Below, one piece after another: positions 7,466-15,525 of a DNA stretch of 64,000 nt (position 1 is its first letter; every line of letters begins with the position of its first letter). The position numbers and the translations under genes were made by a program. Source of the DNA: Nocardia thailandica NBRC 100428 (lineage in GTDB: Bacteria; Actinomycetota; Actinomycetes; Mycobacteriales; Mycobacteriaceae). The notes beneath the pieces are model-generated. The model searched no databases. It saw nothing but the letters and a program-made list of their open reading frames with translations, and was not told the DNA's origin. The stretch covers positions 1 through 64,000 of the forward strand of contig NZ_BAGK01000238.1 in assembly GCF_000308795.1 (NCBI RefSeq). The letters are read 5' to 3'.

Positions 7466-9145
7466 CTACGGCTCCGGCGTCGCCAGCGACTTGAGCAGGA
7501 CGTTGGCCATGCGCGAGGTGGCGTTGCCGCTGTCGACGTCGGCGATGTGGATGGCGAAGGCGAGGTCGCCCATGGTGGCGAGGAGCCAGCCGTCGGTGCC
7601 GCCGGTCGCCGGGAAGGCCAGCACGTCGCGGAATCCGCGCACCGGCGCCGCGTCCGGCTTGCCGACACCTTCGTGCAGCATGCCGCGCAACCGGTCGACC
7701 GCGGCCGCGGGCAGCGCGGGCGCCTGGGTCTCGGTCGTGCTCGGGCGGCCGTTCTCGATCATCGGCGGGACCAGCGAGCCGCGCGCGATGGCCGCGGCGG
7801 CGATCGCCATCCCGAAGGGGCTGGCCAGCACGGCGTCGGTGCCGCCGCCCTGGCGGACCTGCTCGGCGCTGCGGCCCGCGGTGCCGATGCGACCGGTCAC
7901 CTCGTCGAGCCCGGGCACCTTGAAGTCGACCCCGATGCCGAGCGCGGTGGCCGCCTCGGCCGCCTCCTGCACCGACACGTCCTGCGGTGCCTTGTTCTTC
8001 AGCGCGGCGGCGACGTTGCGGAACAGTTCCATGGCGTCGCCCGCCGGGTAGAGCCCCGTGAAGGCGAGCGGGCCCTTCTCGGTGGAGTAGGTGTTCTGCG
8101 CGACCGCGACGACCGCGCCGGTCGACGGCTGGATGGCCACGATCTCGGCGGCCGTTCCGGCGCTGACCACCGCGTCCTCGGCGGCGCGCTGGAGCCGCTG
8201 GTCCATGGTCGCGGAGATGTCGGGCCCGGCGGGGCCCTGGTAGCCGGCGATCTGGTTGACCAGCTTGCCGTCGGGTTCGAAGATCTGCACGCCCCAGCCG
8301 GAGTGCGCCTCCTGGCTGTCCTGCCAGACCTTGCGCAGGGCGTCGAGCATGGGCGACCAGGTGCGGCGGTCGGCGGAGATCAGCTTGGGCTGCTGTTCCA
8401 TGACCACGCCGGGGATCCGCGCCATGCGGGGCTCCAGGATCTCGAAGTCGGCCTGGCGCAGGTTGACCGCGACGACCGGCTGCCCCTGCGCGGCGGCGAG
8501 CTGCTGCATGAGCGAGGGGCCGGTGATGAGCGGGGCGACCGGCTCGATGGCGTCCGCGAGCGCGTTGGTCGTCCCGACCAGGTCCCCGGTGCGGGCGGGG
8601 TCGACCTTGATGACGTTGAGCGTCTGCTCGGTCATGAGCGCCTCGCCGGACAGGTCGGTGACCTTCGGCGGCGGCTTCGGCAGGGTGCGCACCAGCTTGA
8701 CGGTGCGATTGTTGGTGAGCTGGGGCATGACGACGGCCGGGTCCCAGGAGATGCGCCAGCCGATGGCCAGCTTCCGGACGGTGCCCTCGAGCGTGTAGTG
8801 CCAGTCCTTGTTCTCGCCGAAGTTCCAGCTGACGTCCATGCTGAAGATGCCCGACTCCGGATCGAGCCCGATGAACTGGGTCTTGCGGTAGTCGACGGTG
8901 CCCGAGTCGAGGCCCTCGAACATTTGCTTCAGGGTTGCGGACGCGGCGGTCGGGTAGGAGGTGAGGTCGGCCGCCTTGGCGTAATCCTTCTTGTCGAGCA
9001 GATCGGTGAACCGCGAAACGAGGGTTTCGGGTTCACTCTGCTGCCCGCCGATCCCGCACGAGCACATGACGGCAGCGAGGGCGGCTGCCCCCACCAATGC
9101 CATTGCGCCCCGGACGCGAAAGCGGCGGGATCCCCACACATCCAT
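7466..9145 (-). CDS. Penicillin-binding lipoprotein homologue lacking catalytic motifs
   Basis: 559 aa from the ATG at 9145, preceded by AAGAG at 8 nt; a GTG at 9154 is possible. An N-terminal signal segment ends at an imperfect lipobox (AVMCSC). Then come an NTF2-like N-terminal domain (about 35-150), a dimer domain (about 165-290) and a transpeptidase-like domain, the order seen in the mycobacterial penicillin-binding lipoprotein Rv2864c. Where that family has a PPGSTFK-type SxxK, this protein reads YPAGDAMELF (about 367-376). The following 50 or so residues that carry SxN in the family are missing, and the KTG box reads ATGGTDG. It is probably a non-catalytic relative that binds or scaffolds peptidoglycan enzymes. 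Confidence 0.75.
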   Translation of the reverse strand: MDVWGSRRFRVRGAMALVGAAALAAVMCSCGIGGQQSEPETLVSRFTDLLDKKDYAKAADLTSYPTAASATLKQMFEGLDSGTVDYRKTQFIGLDPESGIFSMDVSWNFGENKDWHYTLEGTVRKLAIGWRISWDPAVVMPQLTNNRTVKLVRTLPKPPPKVTDLSGEALMTEQTLNVIKVDPARTGDLVGTTNALADAIEPVAPLITGPSLMQQLAAAQGQPVVAVNLRQADFEILEPRMARIPGVVMEQQPKLISADRRTWSPMLDALRKVWQDSQEAHSGWGVQIFEPDGKLVNQIAGYQGPAGPDISATMDQRLQRAAEDAVVSAGTAAEIVAIQPSTGAVVAVAQNTYSTEKGPLAFTGLYPAGDAMELFRNVAAALKNKAPQDVSVQEAAEAATALGIGVDFKVPGLDEVTGRIGTAGRSAEQVRQGGGTDAVLASPFGMAIAAAAIARGSLVPPMIENGRPSTTETQAPALPAAAVDRLRGMLHEGVGKPDAAPVRGFRDVLAFPATGGTDGWLLATMGDLAFAIHIADVDSGNATSRMANVLLKSLATPEP

Positions 9146-9219
9146 ATCGCCCACTCTTCACTCTTGCCACTCCGGTAACAACACCACCGTACCGGACCGT
9201 GACCTGCCTGCGATGCCCC

Positions 9220-9238
9220 GGTAACACGGGACGTTACC
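9220..9238. promoter_or_regulatory. Inverted repeat GGTAAC-N7-GTTACC
   Basis: Perfect 6-bp arms around ACGGGAC, about 75 bp upstream of the PBP-like gene's start. It could be an operator; no regulator can be assigned. Confidence 0.3.
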
Positions 9239-9478
9239 CATCCTCAGCAACTCGATTGTGCCCGAAATCTCCCCATCTCGGGGGGCGGTTCCGGGCTCTC
9301 GCCCAGCCAGTAGCGACAACTAGCGCGCTTACCGTACCGGGCCGGAGGATCGGTTGTGCGAATCTCGCATGGTGCGGCGATTCAACGGGGGATTACCCCG
9401 CGCGCGACCCGGTCATTCCTGGCGAACCGACCAGTTCTCCTGTTCACCCAGAGCGTATCGGCCATTCCGTCGCAGCGG

Positions 9479-9501
9479 TGTAATCTTGTAATCACTGTAA
9501 T
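9479..9501 (+). repeat. Three TGTAAT copies upstream of the 9532 gene
   Basis: TGTAAT occurs at 9479, 9487 and 9496, spaced 8 and 9 bp, in an unusually AT-rich patch 31-53 bp before the start codon. It may contain the promoter or a regulator site. Confidence 0.35.
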
Positions 9502-9531
9502 AACTGCACAACAGACAGCAGGTGATCCGCC

Positions 9532-10101
9532 ATGAAGAACGCCCATCGCGGCCGCGGTTTCGGCAAGTCCGGCGGCTGGCAGCAGGCCGATCTCCCCGAC
9601 CCCGCCGACGCCCCGGACTGGTTCGCCGGGCGATTGCCCGGCGACTGGTTCACCGAACCGCCCACCATCGACATCGACCGCGACGAGATCGTGGTCGTCG
9701 GCAAGCTGCGCCTGCCCGAGCAGGCGGACAAGAACGACGTGCCCGCGGCGACGAAGGAGGGGGCGCTGGCCCGCTTCCGCGAGTCGACGCGACCCGCGCG
9801 CATGCAGATCGCCGACGAGGCCCAGCGCCGTTACGGCCGCAGCGTGGCCTGGGGCGTCGAACTCGACGGCGAGCGCATCCTGTTCACCCACCTGTCGGTC
9901 CCGGTGATGACGCGGCTGCGCCAGCCCGAACGCCAGGTGCTCGACACCCTGGTCGACGCGGGCGTCGCCCGGTCCCGCGCGGACGCGCTGGCCTGGACGG
10001 TGAAGCTGGCGGGCAAGCACGCCGAGAGCTGGCTCGCCGAACTGCGCGAGGCCATGCGCAAGGTCGACGACCTGCGCGCCGAGGGTCCGCGTGGCCTGTG
10101 A
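9532..10101 (+). CDS. Conserved hypothetical actinobacterial protein
   Basis: 189 aa, soluble, no signal peptide. The N-terminus is basic and Gly-rich (MKNAHRGRGFGKSGG), followed by a DWFAGRLPGDWF stretch, a beta segment EIVVVGKLRLPE, and a helical C-terminal half that includes SRADALAWTVKLAGKHAESWL. That last segment is reminiscent of small proteins with a ribbon-helix-helix-like or nucleic-acid-associated fold, but I do not recognise the family. The aroQ gene follows after 15 bp, so the two are probably cotranscribed. Expression signals are the TGTAAT-rich leader and a weak AGG site 9 nt before the ATG. Confidence 0.7.
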   Translation: MKNAHRGRGFGKSGGWQQADLPDPADAPDWFAGRLPGDWFTEPPTIDIDRDEIVVVGKLRLPEQADKNDVPAATKEGALARFRESTRPARMQIADEAQRRYGRSVAWGVELDGERILFTHLSVPVMTRLRQPERQVLDTLVDAGVARSRADALAWTVKLAGKHAESWLAELREAMRKVDDLRAEGPRGL

Positions 10102-10116
10102 ATTAAGGTGGCCTGC

Positions 10117-10572
10117 ATGGCAGAACGCGCTGTGCAGGCCACGGGCCCGATCCTCGTCCTGAACGGGCCGAACCTGAACATGCTCGGCACCCGCCAGCCG
10201 GAGGTGTACGGCGCCGACACCCTCGACGACGTGATCGCGCTGTGCGAGCGCACCGCGGCCCGGTTCGGCCGCGAGATCGTCGCGTTCCAGACCAATCACG
10301 AGGGCGCGCTGATCGATCGCATCCATCAGGCGCGCGGCGAGGTCGCCGCGATCGTGATCAATCCGGGCGGCTGGACCCACACCTCGGTCGCGCTGCGGGA
10401 CGCGCTGGTCATTCCGGAGGTGCCGATCGTGGAGGTGCACATCAGCAACGTGCACGCGCGGGAGGAGTTCCGGCACCATTCGTTCATCTCGCCGATCGCG
10501 ACCGCCGTGGTGGCGGGCATGGGCATCCAGGGGTACGCCGCCGCGATCGAGTTCCTGGCGGGCCGGGCCTAG
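10117..10572 (+). CDS. aroQ: Type II 3-dehydroquinate dehydratase
   Basis: 151 aa, the usual size for the dodecameric type II enzyme. It dehydrates 3-dehydroquinate to 3-dehydroshikimate in the shikimate pathway. The conserved signature LNGPNLNMLGTRQPEVYG carries the catalytic Tyr (Y31) and loop Arg; QTNHEGALID and the catalytic His (H108 in EVHISN) are present. The substrate loop reads NPGGWTHTS rather than the common NPGAYTHTS or NPGALTHTS. The ATG at 10117 has AAGG at 8 nt; a GTG at 10108 is less likely. The stop overlaps the stop of the convergent nitroreductase-type gene by 4 bp. No other aro gene is adjacent. Confidence 0.93.
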   Translation: MAERAVQATGPILVLNGPNLNMLGTRQPEVYGADTLDDVIALCERTAARFGREIVAFQTNHEGALIDRIHQARGEVAAIVINPGGWTHTSVALRDALVIPEVPIVEVHISNVHAREEFRHHSFISPIATAVVAGMGIQGYAAAIEFLAGRA

Positions 10573-11015
10573 CCGATCCGGAAGACCGGGAACCCGGGGG
10601 CGATCTCGGCCAGCTGGGCGTCGGTGGCGTTCTTGTCGAGACCCTCGAAGAACCGGCCGACCTCCCAGCCCCACTTCTCCAGGTACAGCCGCAGCAGCGG
10701 GGTCTTGTCGGCGTCGGCGACCTCCACGGCGGAGAAGGTCTCGCTCTTGCGGCCCAGCCGCAGTTCGCCGCCACCCGCGGCGCGCAGGTTGCGCACCCAC
10801 TGGGTGTGCCCGCGCGGCGCGACCAGGTAGCGCGCGCCGTCGGCGGTGGCCATGGGGTTGACCATGGTCGTGCGCCACTCCCCGCTCTTGCGTCCGCGGA
10901 CCGCGAGCAGCCGCGAACCCATCACGCTGATCCCCAGCTTGGGCAGCAGGTTGAAGAACTTGTTCATGACCGGGTCGAGACCGGAGGGGCCGATATAGCG
11001 GGTGGCGGCGTTCAT
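10569..11015 (-). CDS. F420/FMN-type nitroreductase family protein (DDN-like fold)
   Basis: 148 aa. The sequence has the layout of the actinobacterial deazaflavin-dependent nitroreductase family: RKSGEWRTTMVNPMATADGARYLVAPRGHTQWVRNLRAAGGGELRLGRKS in overlapping pieces (about 41-90), followed by a C-terminal GWEVGRFFEGL segment. These split-barrel proteins bind F420 or FMN and reduce quinones or nitro compounds. A strong AGGAGG lies 6 nt before the ATG at 11015. The promoter carries perfect palindromes on both sides, so it is probably repressor-controlled. It converges on aroQ with a 4-bp overlap of stop codons. Confidence 0.85.
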   Translation of the reverse strand: MNAATRYIGPSGLDPVMNKFFNLLPKLGISVMGSRLLAVRGRKSGEWRTTMVNPMATADGARYLVAPRGHTQWVRNLRAAGGGELRLGRKSETFSAVEVADADKTPLLRLYLEKWGWEVGRFFEGLDKNATDAQLAEIAPGFPVFRIG

Positions 11016-11031
11016 TTCGCGCCTCCTTCGT

Positions 11032-11042
11032 GAGCACTGCTC
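11032..11042. promoter_or_regulatory. Palindromic operator copy, GAGCACTGCTC
   Basis: Perfect 11-bp palindrome between the start codon of the nitroreductase-type gene and its -10 region, 17 bp upstream of the ATG. A repressor here would block elongation or initiation. An identical copy lies 53 bp away, five helical turns. Confidence 0.55.
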
Positions 11043-11054
11043 TCTGTTGAGAAC

Positions 11055-11084
11055 AATGCTCCACCCCGTCGCCCGCAATGTCAA
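11055..11084 (-). promoter_or_regulatory. Promoter of the nitroreductase-type gene
   Basis: A perfect -35 TTGACA reads on the minus strand at 11084-11079. The -10 region about 18 bp on is AGCATT, inside a third, weaker operator-like element (11049-11061). Confidence 0.5.
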
Positions 11085-11096
11085 GAGCACTGCTCT
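11084..11096. promoter_or_regulatory. Palindromic operator copy, AGAGCACTGCTCT
   Basis: Perfect 13-bp palindrome abutting the TTGACA -35 box. This AGAGCA-N-TGCTCT pattern is typical of TetR-family operators; no TetR gene is adjacent in the window. Confidence 0.55.
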
Positions 11097-11133
11097 CACT
11101 TTGTGCGGGCGACCCCTCCGGCCCCTCCGGCCG

Positions 11134-12015
11134 TCAGGCCGCGTCGCCGCGCAGCAGCCCGTAGACCGACACCGGCTCGCCCGCCTCCTCGGTGGCCGCG
11201 ATGGCCCGGCGCCAGACTCCCTGCGCCACACGGGACAGCGTCGCGTCGACGCCGACCTCCTCGGAGGCGTCGATGATGTGCTGCGCGCCCGCGTCCATCA
11301 TCTTCAGCTCGGCCAGCCCACCCCAGCCGCCCGCCCGGGCGGCGGCCGCGTACTCCTCGATGAAGAAGGGATAGGCCGCGGCCGAGCGCACCGCGTACGG
11401 GGCGAAGGCCGCGATGTCGTTGCCCGACTTCTCGATGGTGGCGAAGGCCTGGTTCAGGCTGATCATCCAGGGATGGAAGGTGATCAGCAGCGCCTGGTAG
11501 AACACCTGCGCCAGGCCGTCGTCGGCGCCGAGATACTCCGCCGGGCTGAGCGGACGCAACAGCTCGGCCACGGCGTCGAACACCGCACGCGGACCGCTGT
11601 AGAAGATGTAGGACGCCGGGTGGGAGATGTTGTCGCCCGCCGACATCACGCCGCCGGAGAGGAATTCGGCGCCGTGCGAGCGCACCCACGCCGCCCCCGC
11701 CCTCGCGTGCTCCGGCGAATCGGAGGAGAGATTGGCGATCACCTTGCCCGCCAGATGGTCGGTGGCCTGGCCGAGCACGTCGTACATCGCCGCGTAGTGC
11801 GTCAGGCTGACCACGGCGACCGCGTTCGCGTCGAGCGCCTCGGCGACGGTGGCCGCCCGCTTCGCGCCCAGGGCGACCATGGCGTCGGCCTTGTCGCCGC
11901 TGCGGTTCCACACCGTCACCTCGACACCGGCGTCGAGAAAGGCGCGGACCATCGCCCGGCCCATCGGGCCGAGGCCGAGCACCGAGACCGAACGGGAGCT
12001 CGTGTTGTCGGACAT
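11134..12015 (-). CDS. NAD(P)-dependent beta-hydroxyacid dehydrogenase/imine-reductase-like oxidoreductase
   Basis: 293 aa from the ATG at 12015, which has AAGGAA 6 nt upstream. An N-terminal Rossmann domain starts SVLGLGPMGRAM (GxGxxG) at about 12-22, with VTVWNRSGDKAD just after the second strand; the Arg/Ser there suggests NADP(H). The helical C-terminal domain (about 165-290) is like 6-phosphogluconate dehydrogenase-type dimerisation domains, with a large helical region as in imine reductases. The substrate is unknown. It is divergent from an HxlR regulator gene that probably controls it. Confidence 0.8.
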   Translation of the reverse strand: MSDNTSSRSVSVLGLGPMGRAMVRAFLDAGVEVTVWNRSGDKADAMVALGAKRAATVAEALDANAVAVVSLTHYAAMYDVLGQATDHLAGKVIANLSSDSPEHARAGAAWVRSHGAEFLSGGVMSAGDNISHPASYIFYSGPRAVFDAVAELLRPLSPAEYLGADDGLAQVFYQALLITFHPWMISLNQAFATIEKSGNDIAAFAPYAVRSAAAYPFFIEEYAAAARAGGWGGLAELKMMDAGAQHIIDASEEVGVDATLSRVAQGVWRRAIAATEEAGEPVSVYGLLRGDAA

Positions 12016-12086
12016 GTCGGATTCCTTCGTTCGTCGGGACTGGTTCGGCGCCGGTTCCGATGGTCGTCCGCGCAGGTAGACTCGAC

Positions 12087-12114
12087 AAGTACGCACATGC
12101 GGGTGTGGTGACTT
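12087..12114. promoter_or_regulatory. Imperfect dyad between oxidoreductase and HxlR genes
   Basis: AAGT...ACTT outer arms with an inner CACA-N6-TGTG dyad (28 bp) lie midway in the 133-bp divergent gap. It is a candidate HxlR site. Confidence 0.35.
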
Positions 12115-12148
12115 ACCCCCAGGTCCGTGACGAGGTCGGGAGGATCCG

Positions 12149-12502
12149 TTGAACAGTTCCGGTGACGCACCTCACGACGTGTGCGGCATGAGCCTGGCGA
12201 TCGACGTGGTCGGCGGCAAGTGGAAACTGCATCTGATGTGGGTGCTCGGCGGCGCACCGCAGCGCTTCGGCCGGATCCGCGACCTGCTGCCCGGGGTGAG
12301 CGAGAAGGTCCTCACCGAGAACCTGCGCCAGCTCGAGAACGCGGGCGTGGTGCACCGCGAGATCTATCCCGAGATCCCGCCGCGGGTGGAGTACTCGCTC
12401 ACCGAACTCGGCGCCGACCTCGCCCGTGCCCTTCGCCCGCTCGAGGACTGGGGCGACCGCCACCGGGGGCAGCTGGCGCCCCGGCTCGCCCGGGCTCAGT
12501 AG
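12149..12502 (+). CDS. HxlR-family winged-helix transcriptional regulator
   Basis: 117 aa. The family signature is clear: a conserved N-terminal Cys (DVCGMSLAIDVVGGKWKLHLMWVL), the recognition region QRFGRIRDLLPGVSEKVLTENLRQLENAG, and a beta wing with YSLTELG. The start is a TTG at 12149, supported by a GGAGG site about 6 nt before it; an internal ATG at 12188 would remove the conserved Cys. The gene is divergent from the NAD(P)-dependent oxidoreductase, its likely target, and its stop overlaps the stop of the convergent SDR gene by 7 bp. Confidence 0.88.
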   Translation: MNSSGDAPHDVCGMSLAIDVVGGKWKLHLMWVLGGAPQRFGRIRDLLPGVSEKVLTENLRQLENAGVVHREIYPEIPPRVEYSLTELGADLARALRPLEDWGDRHRGQLAPRLARAQ

Positions 12503-13260
12503 GGCTGCCCGACCGGGAGCACCGCCAGCTGGGCGATGTTGACACCCCGGCGCCGCCCGGCCACGAAGGCCACGACCTCGGCGACGTCGCGGGGTTCCAT
12601 CGTGGACACCTCCCCCGCCATGGCCGCCAGCTGCGCGGCGAAGCCGGCGTCGGCGACGTGCCCGCCGATCTCGGTGCCGGTCATCCCCGGTTCGATCGCC
12701 GCGACCCGGATGCCCTTGGGCCCCAAATCGGTACGCAGATTCCGCACCAGATGGCTGACGGCCGCCTTGGTGGCGAAGTAGACGTGGTAACCGGGGTAGG
12801 CGACCTGCGCGCCCAGCGACGAGATGGCGACGATGTCCACCGGGCCGCCGTCGCCGGCGGCGCGGAGCAGGGCAGGCACGAAGGCGTCGAGGGTGCGCAG
12901 GACGCCGTTGAGGTTCACGTCTATCTGGTGCCGCCACAGGTCGGCGCGCGGCTGTTCGGGCGAGAACGGCTGCATCACACCGGCATTGGGGACCAGCAGG
13001 TCGACGGTGCCGAGCTCGCGATCGATCCGGGCAGCGGCGTCGGCCAGCGCGTCCGGATCGGTGACGTCGGCCGCCACCGCGAGCGCGACGCCGCCCGCGG
13101 CGACGATCTCCGCGGCCAGCTCGTCGACGCGCTCCTTGCGCCGGGCCAGCAGCGCGACGGCGGCGCCGCAGGCCGCCAGCTCCCTGGCCGTGGCCGCGCC
13201 GATACCCGAGGACGCGCCGGTGACGACGGCGACGCGACCGGCCAGTGACCGAGTGCTCAT
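12496..13260 (-). CDS. Short-chain dehydrogenase/reductase
   Basis: 254 aa, classical SDR. The cofactor motif TGASSGIG is at about 14-21, NAGV near 93, and the catalytic Ser-Tyr-Lys set appears as ISSLGAQVAYPGYHVYFATK near 140-160 (YxxxK). ARRKER after the second strand suggests NADP(H). A GGAG site lies 8 nt before the ATG. It is divergent from the XRE/MmyB-type regulator, an arrangement often seen in actinomycetes where the regulator controls the reductase. Substrate unknown. Confidence 0.9.
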   Translation of the reverse strand: MSTRSLAGRVAVVTGASSGIGAATARELAACGAAVALLARRKERVDELAAEIVAAGGVALAVAADVTDPDALADAAARIDRELGTVDLLVPNAGVMQPFSPEQPRADLWRHQIDVNLNGVLRTLDAFVPALLRAAGDGGPVDIVAISSLGAQVAYPGYHVYFATKAAVSHLVRNLRTDLGPKGIRVAAIEPGMTGTEIGGHVADAGFAAQLAAMAGEVSTMEPRDVAEVVAFVAGRRRGVNIAQLAVLPVGQPY

Positions 13261-13403
13261 GGTGGGACTCCGTTTCTCGACGACCCCGGACTGTCCGGGC
13301 CGAACCATCGTCGGTTCGCGCCGCCCCGGCCCGCCAGGCCCGGACCGGCCGGGGTCCGGGCGAGCCTGGGTCCGGCAGTACCAGGCGGGCGACCCGCCGA
13401 TCG

Positions 13404-13414
13404 CCGATAATCGG
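13404..13414 (+). promoter_or_regulatory. -10 within a CCGATAATCGG palindrome
   Basis: GATAAT (13406-13411) is 6 nt from the ATG at 13418, so the regulator is probably leaderless. The surrounding 11-bp palindrome could be its autoregulatory site. Confidence 0.4.
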
Positions 13415-13417
13415 CCG

Positions 13418-14287
13418 ATGACCCGAAACCGCGAACTGGGCGAGTTCCTGCGCACCCAGCGCGCCCGCCGGACACCGGACCCCGCCGCGATCTGGTCGGG
13501 CCCGCGCCGGGTCCCCGGCATGCGGCGCGAGGAGGTGGCGCAGGCGGCGGGGGTCAGCGTGGACTACTACGTCCGGCTCGAGCAGGGCCGGATCGGCGCG
13601 GTGTCCGACGAGGTCCTCGACGCGGTCGCCGACGCCCTGCGGCTGACCGTCACCGAGCGCGAGCATCTGAACCGGCTCGCCGCCCGGCGCAGGCCGGAGA
13701 CCACGCGCGCTCGGCGGGCGCGCCTCGATCCCGGCGTGCAGCGACTGCTGGATTCCTGGCCGGTGACCCCGGCCCACATCCTGGACCACCGCACGAACAT
13801 CATCGCCGCGAACGACCTGTGCCGGAGCCTGTTCGCGGCGGTCGGCTGGGACCTGGCCGCGCAGGCCAACGCGGCGAGGCTGATCTTCCTCGACCCCGCC
13901 GCCCGGGAGTTCTACGTGGCCTGGGACGAGAAGGCCGAGTCGATGGTCAATTTCCTGCGGCTGTCGGCGGGCAGGCATCCCGGCGATCCGGAGTTGTCCG
14001 CGCTGGTGGGCGAACTCGCGGTCGGCAGCCGCGAGTTCGCGACGCTGTGGGCGGCGAACCGGGTGGCGGACAAGGGGATGGGCCTGGTGCGGATCCGGCA
14101 TCCGGAGATCGGCGAGATGACGGTGCTCTTCCACGGTTTCCCGGTGCCCGGCGACGACGACCTCACGCTGGTGACGTTCACCCCGGCGACCGAGGCGGAC
14201 GAGGAATCGCTACGGCTGCTGGGCAGCTGGCACGCGGATCCGCCGGAATCGCTGCGGGACAGGGCGGTTCAGCGCGAGGCGAAGTAG
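13418..14287 (+). CDS. XRE-family regulator with MmyB-like ligand-binding domain
   Basis: 289 aa. N-terminal helix-turn-helix at about 5-85 (GMRREEVAQAAGVSVDYYVRLEQGR is the helix-turn-helix core, positions about 32-56), followed by the MmyB-like PAS-type domain at about 100-275 that in this family binds fatty acids or other lipophilic ligands. It is divergent from the SDR gene and probably represses or activates it. The start is set by GATAAT 6 nt before the ATG. The last 19 bp overlap the convergent glycerate kinase gene. Confidence 0.88.
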   Translation: MTRNRELGEFLRTQRARRTPDPAAIWSGPRRVPGMRREEVAQAAGVSVDYYVRLEQGRIGAVSDEVLDAVADALRLTVTEREHLNRLAARRRPETTRARRARLDPGVQRLLDSWPVTPAHILDHRTNIIAANDLCRSLFAAVGWDLAAQANAARLIFLDPAAREFYVAWDEKAESMVNFLRLSAGRHPGDPELSALVGELAVGSREFATLWAANRVADKGMGLVRIRHPEIGEMTVLFHGFPVPGDDDLTLVTFTPATEADEESLRLLGSWHADPPESLRDRAVQREAK

Positions 14288-15393
14288 GTCCGGGCGATCT
14301 GCTCGCCGACCTCGGTGAGCAGATCGGCCGCGCCCGCGATCGAGCGCGCGGGGTCGGGTTCCAGCGCGCTGAGGGTGAAGCAGCCGGTGAAACCCGCGGC
14401 GCGGATCTCGCCGGGCGACAACAGGGTCCGGCCGACGGCCGCGACGACCGGCACCCCGGCCGCCCTGGCCGCCGCGCCGACGCCGACGGGCGCCTTGCCG
14501 CGCAGGCTCTGATGGTCGAGGGAGCCCTCGCCGGTCACGACCAGCGTCGCGCCCGACACCAGGTTCGGGAACTCGAGCAGTTCGAGCAGCACCTCGATCC
14601 CACTGCGCACCTGCGCACCGAGGACGGCCAGCGCGCCGAATCCGGTGCCGCCCGCCGCGCCCGCGCCGCGGACCTCGGCGTACCCGCGGCCGAGCACGGC
14701 CGCCCAATTGCTCAGAGCCGCTTCGAGAACGGCCACCTGTGCCGCGGTCGCCCCCTTCTGCGGCGCGAACACCGCCGCGGCGCCCGCGGGGCCGAGCAGC
14801 GGGTTGTCCACGTCGCAGGCCAGGGTGAACCGGGTCTCGGCGACCGCCGGGTGCAGGCCGGAGCGATCCACCGACACCACGCGGGCCAGGGCCGCGCCGC
14901 CCTCGCCGGGGTCCTCCCCCGCCGCGTCGCGCAGGCGAAGGCCGAGGGCGCGCAGCAGCCCGGCGCCGCCGTCGGTGGAGGCGCTGCCGCCGAGACCGAG
15001 CACGATCTCGCGGGCGCCCTGATCGAGGGCGTGCGCGATCACGACGCCGAGCCCGAAGGTGCTCGCGCCGAGCGGGTCGGGCCTGCCGCCGGGCAGCTTG
15101 GCCAGGCCGACCGCCGCCGCCAGCTCGATCACCGCGGTCGTGCCCTGGACGGCGTAGACCGCCGTCGAGGCCGCGCCGGTGGGACCGGGCGCGGGGACGA
15201 CGACCCGCTGCCAGCCCGCCGCGATGAAGGCGTCGACCATGCCGTCCCCGCCGTCGGCCACCGGCACCCGCCGGATGTCGATGTCCGGGCGCACCCGGGT
15301 GATGCCCGCGGCCAGCGCCGCCGCGACCTCGGGCGCGGTCAGGGAGCCCTTGAACTTGTCGGGGGCGAGCACGACGCGGGGGGCGGGGGTCAT
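14269..15393 (-). CDS. Glycerate kinase (GlxK/GarK family)
   Basis: 374 aa, normal length for the family. It phosphorylates D-glycerate, usually to 2-phosphoglycerate. Conserved segments are LAPDKFKGSLTAPEVA at the N-terminus, ADGGDGMVDAF near 47-57, LGLGGSASTDGGAG near 130, and VVTGEGSLDHQSLRGKAP near 285-300. Free glycerate may come from glucosylglycerate hydrolysis, for which an enzyme is encoded at 32961. No clear ribosome site precedes the ATG. The 3' end overlaps the convergent regulator gene. Confidence 0.9.
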   Translation of the reverse strand: MTPAPRVVLAPDKFKGSLTAPEVAAALAAGITRVRPDIDIRRVPVADGGDGMVDAFIAAGWQRVVVPAPGPTGAASTAVYAVQGTTAVIELAAAVGLAKLPGGRPDPLGASTFGLGVVIAHALDQGAREIVLGLGGSASTDGGAGLLRALGLRLRDAAGEDPGEGGAALARVVSVDRSGLHPAVAETRFTLACDVDNPLLGPAGAAAVFAPQKGATAAQVAVLEAALSNWAAVLGRGYAEVRGAGAAGGTGFGALAVLGAQVRSGIEVLLELLEFPNLVSGATLVVTGEGSLDHQSLRGKAPVGVGAAARAAGVPVVAAVGRTLLSPGEIRAAGFTGCFTLSALEPDPARSIAGAADLLTEVGEQIARTYFASR

Positions 15394-15525
15394 CCCGACA
15401 TTGTCCGGCCTGTCACCGAAACCCGCCAGGGATCGGTCCGGCCGCGCGGCCACGCCGGACCGCGGCGGGCCGGTGCAGGCGCGCGCCGCTGGCTGCGGCG
15501 CACGGCGTCGGATACGGTGCAACGC

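Larger units (their letters stand above)
9146..9531. other. Long intergenic region with divergent promoters
   Basis: About 386 bp between the PBP-like gene and the next plus-strand gene. No convincing ORF is seen. It holds an inverted repeat, GGTAAC-N7-GTTACC at 9220-9238, and three TGTAAT copies just before the plus-strand gene. It must contain the promoters of both flanking genes. Confidence 0.5.
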
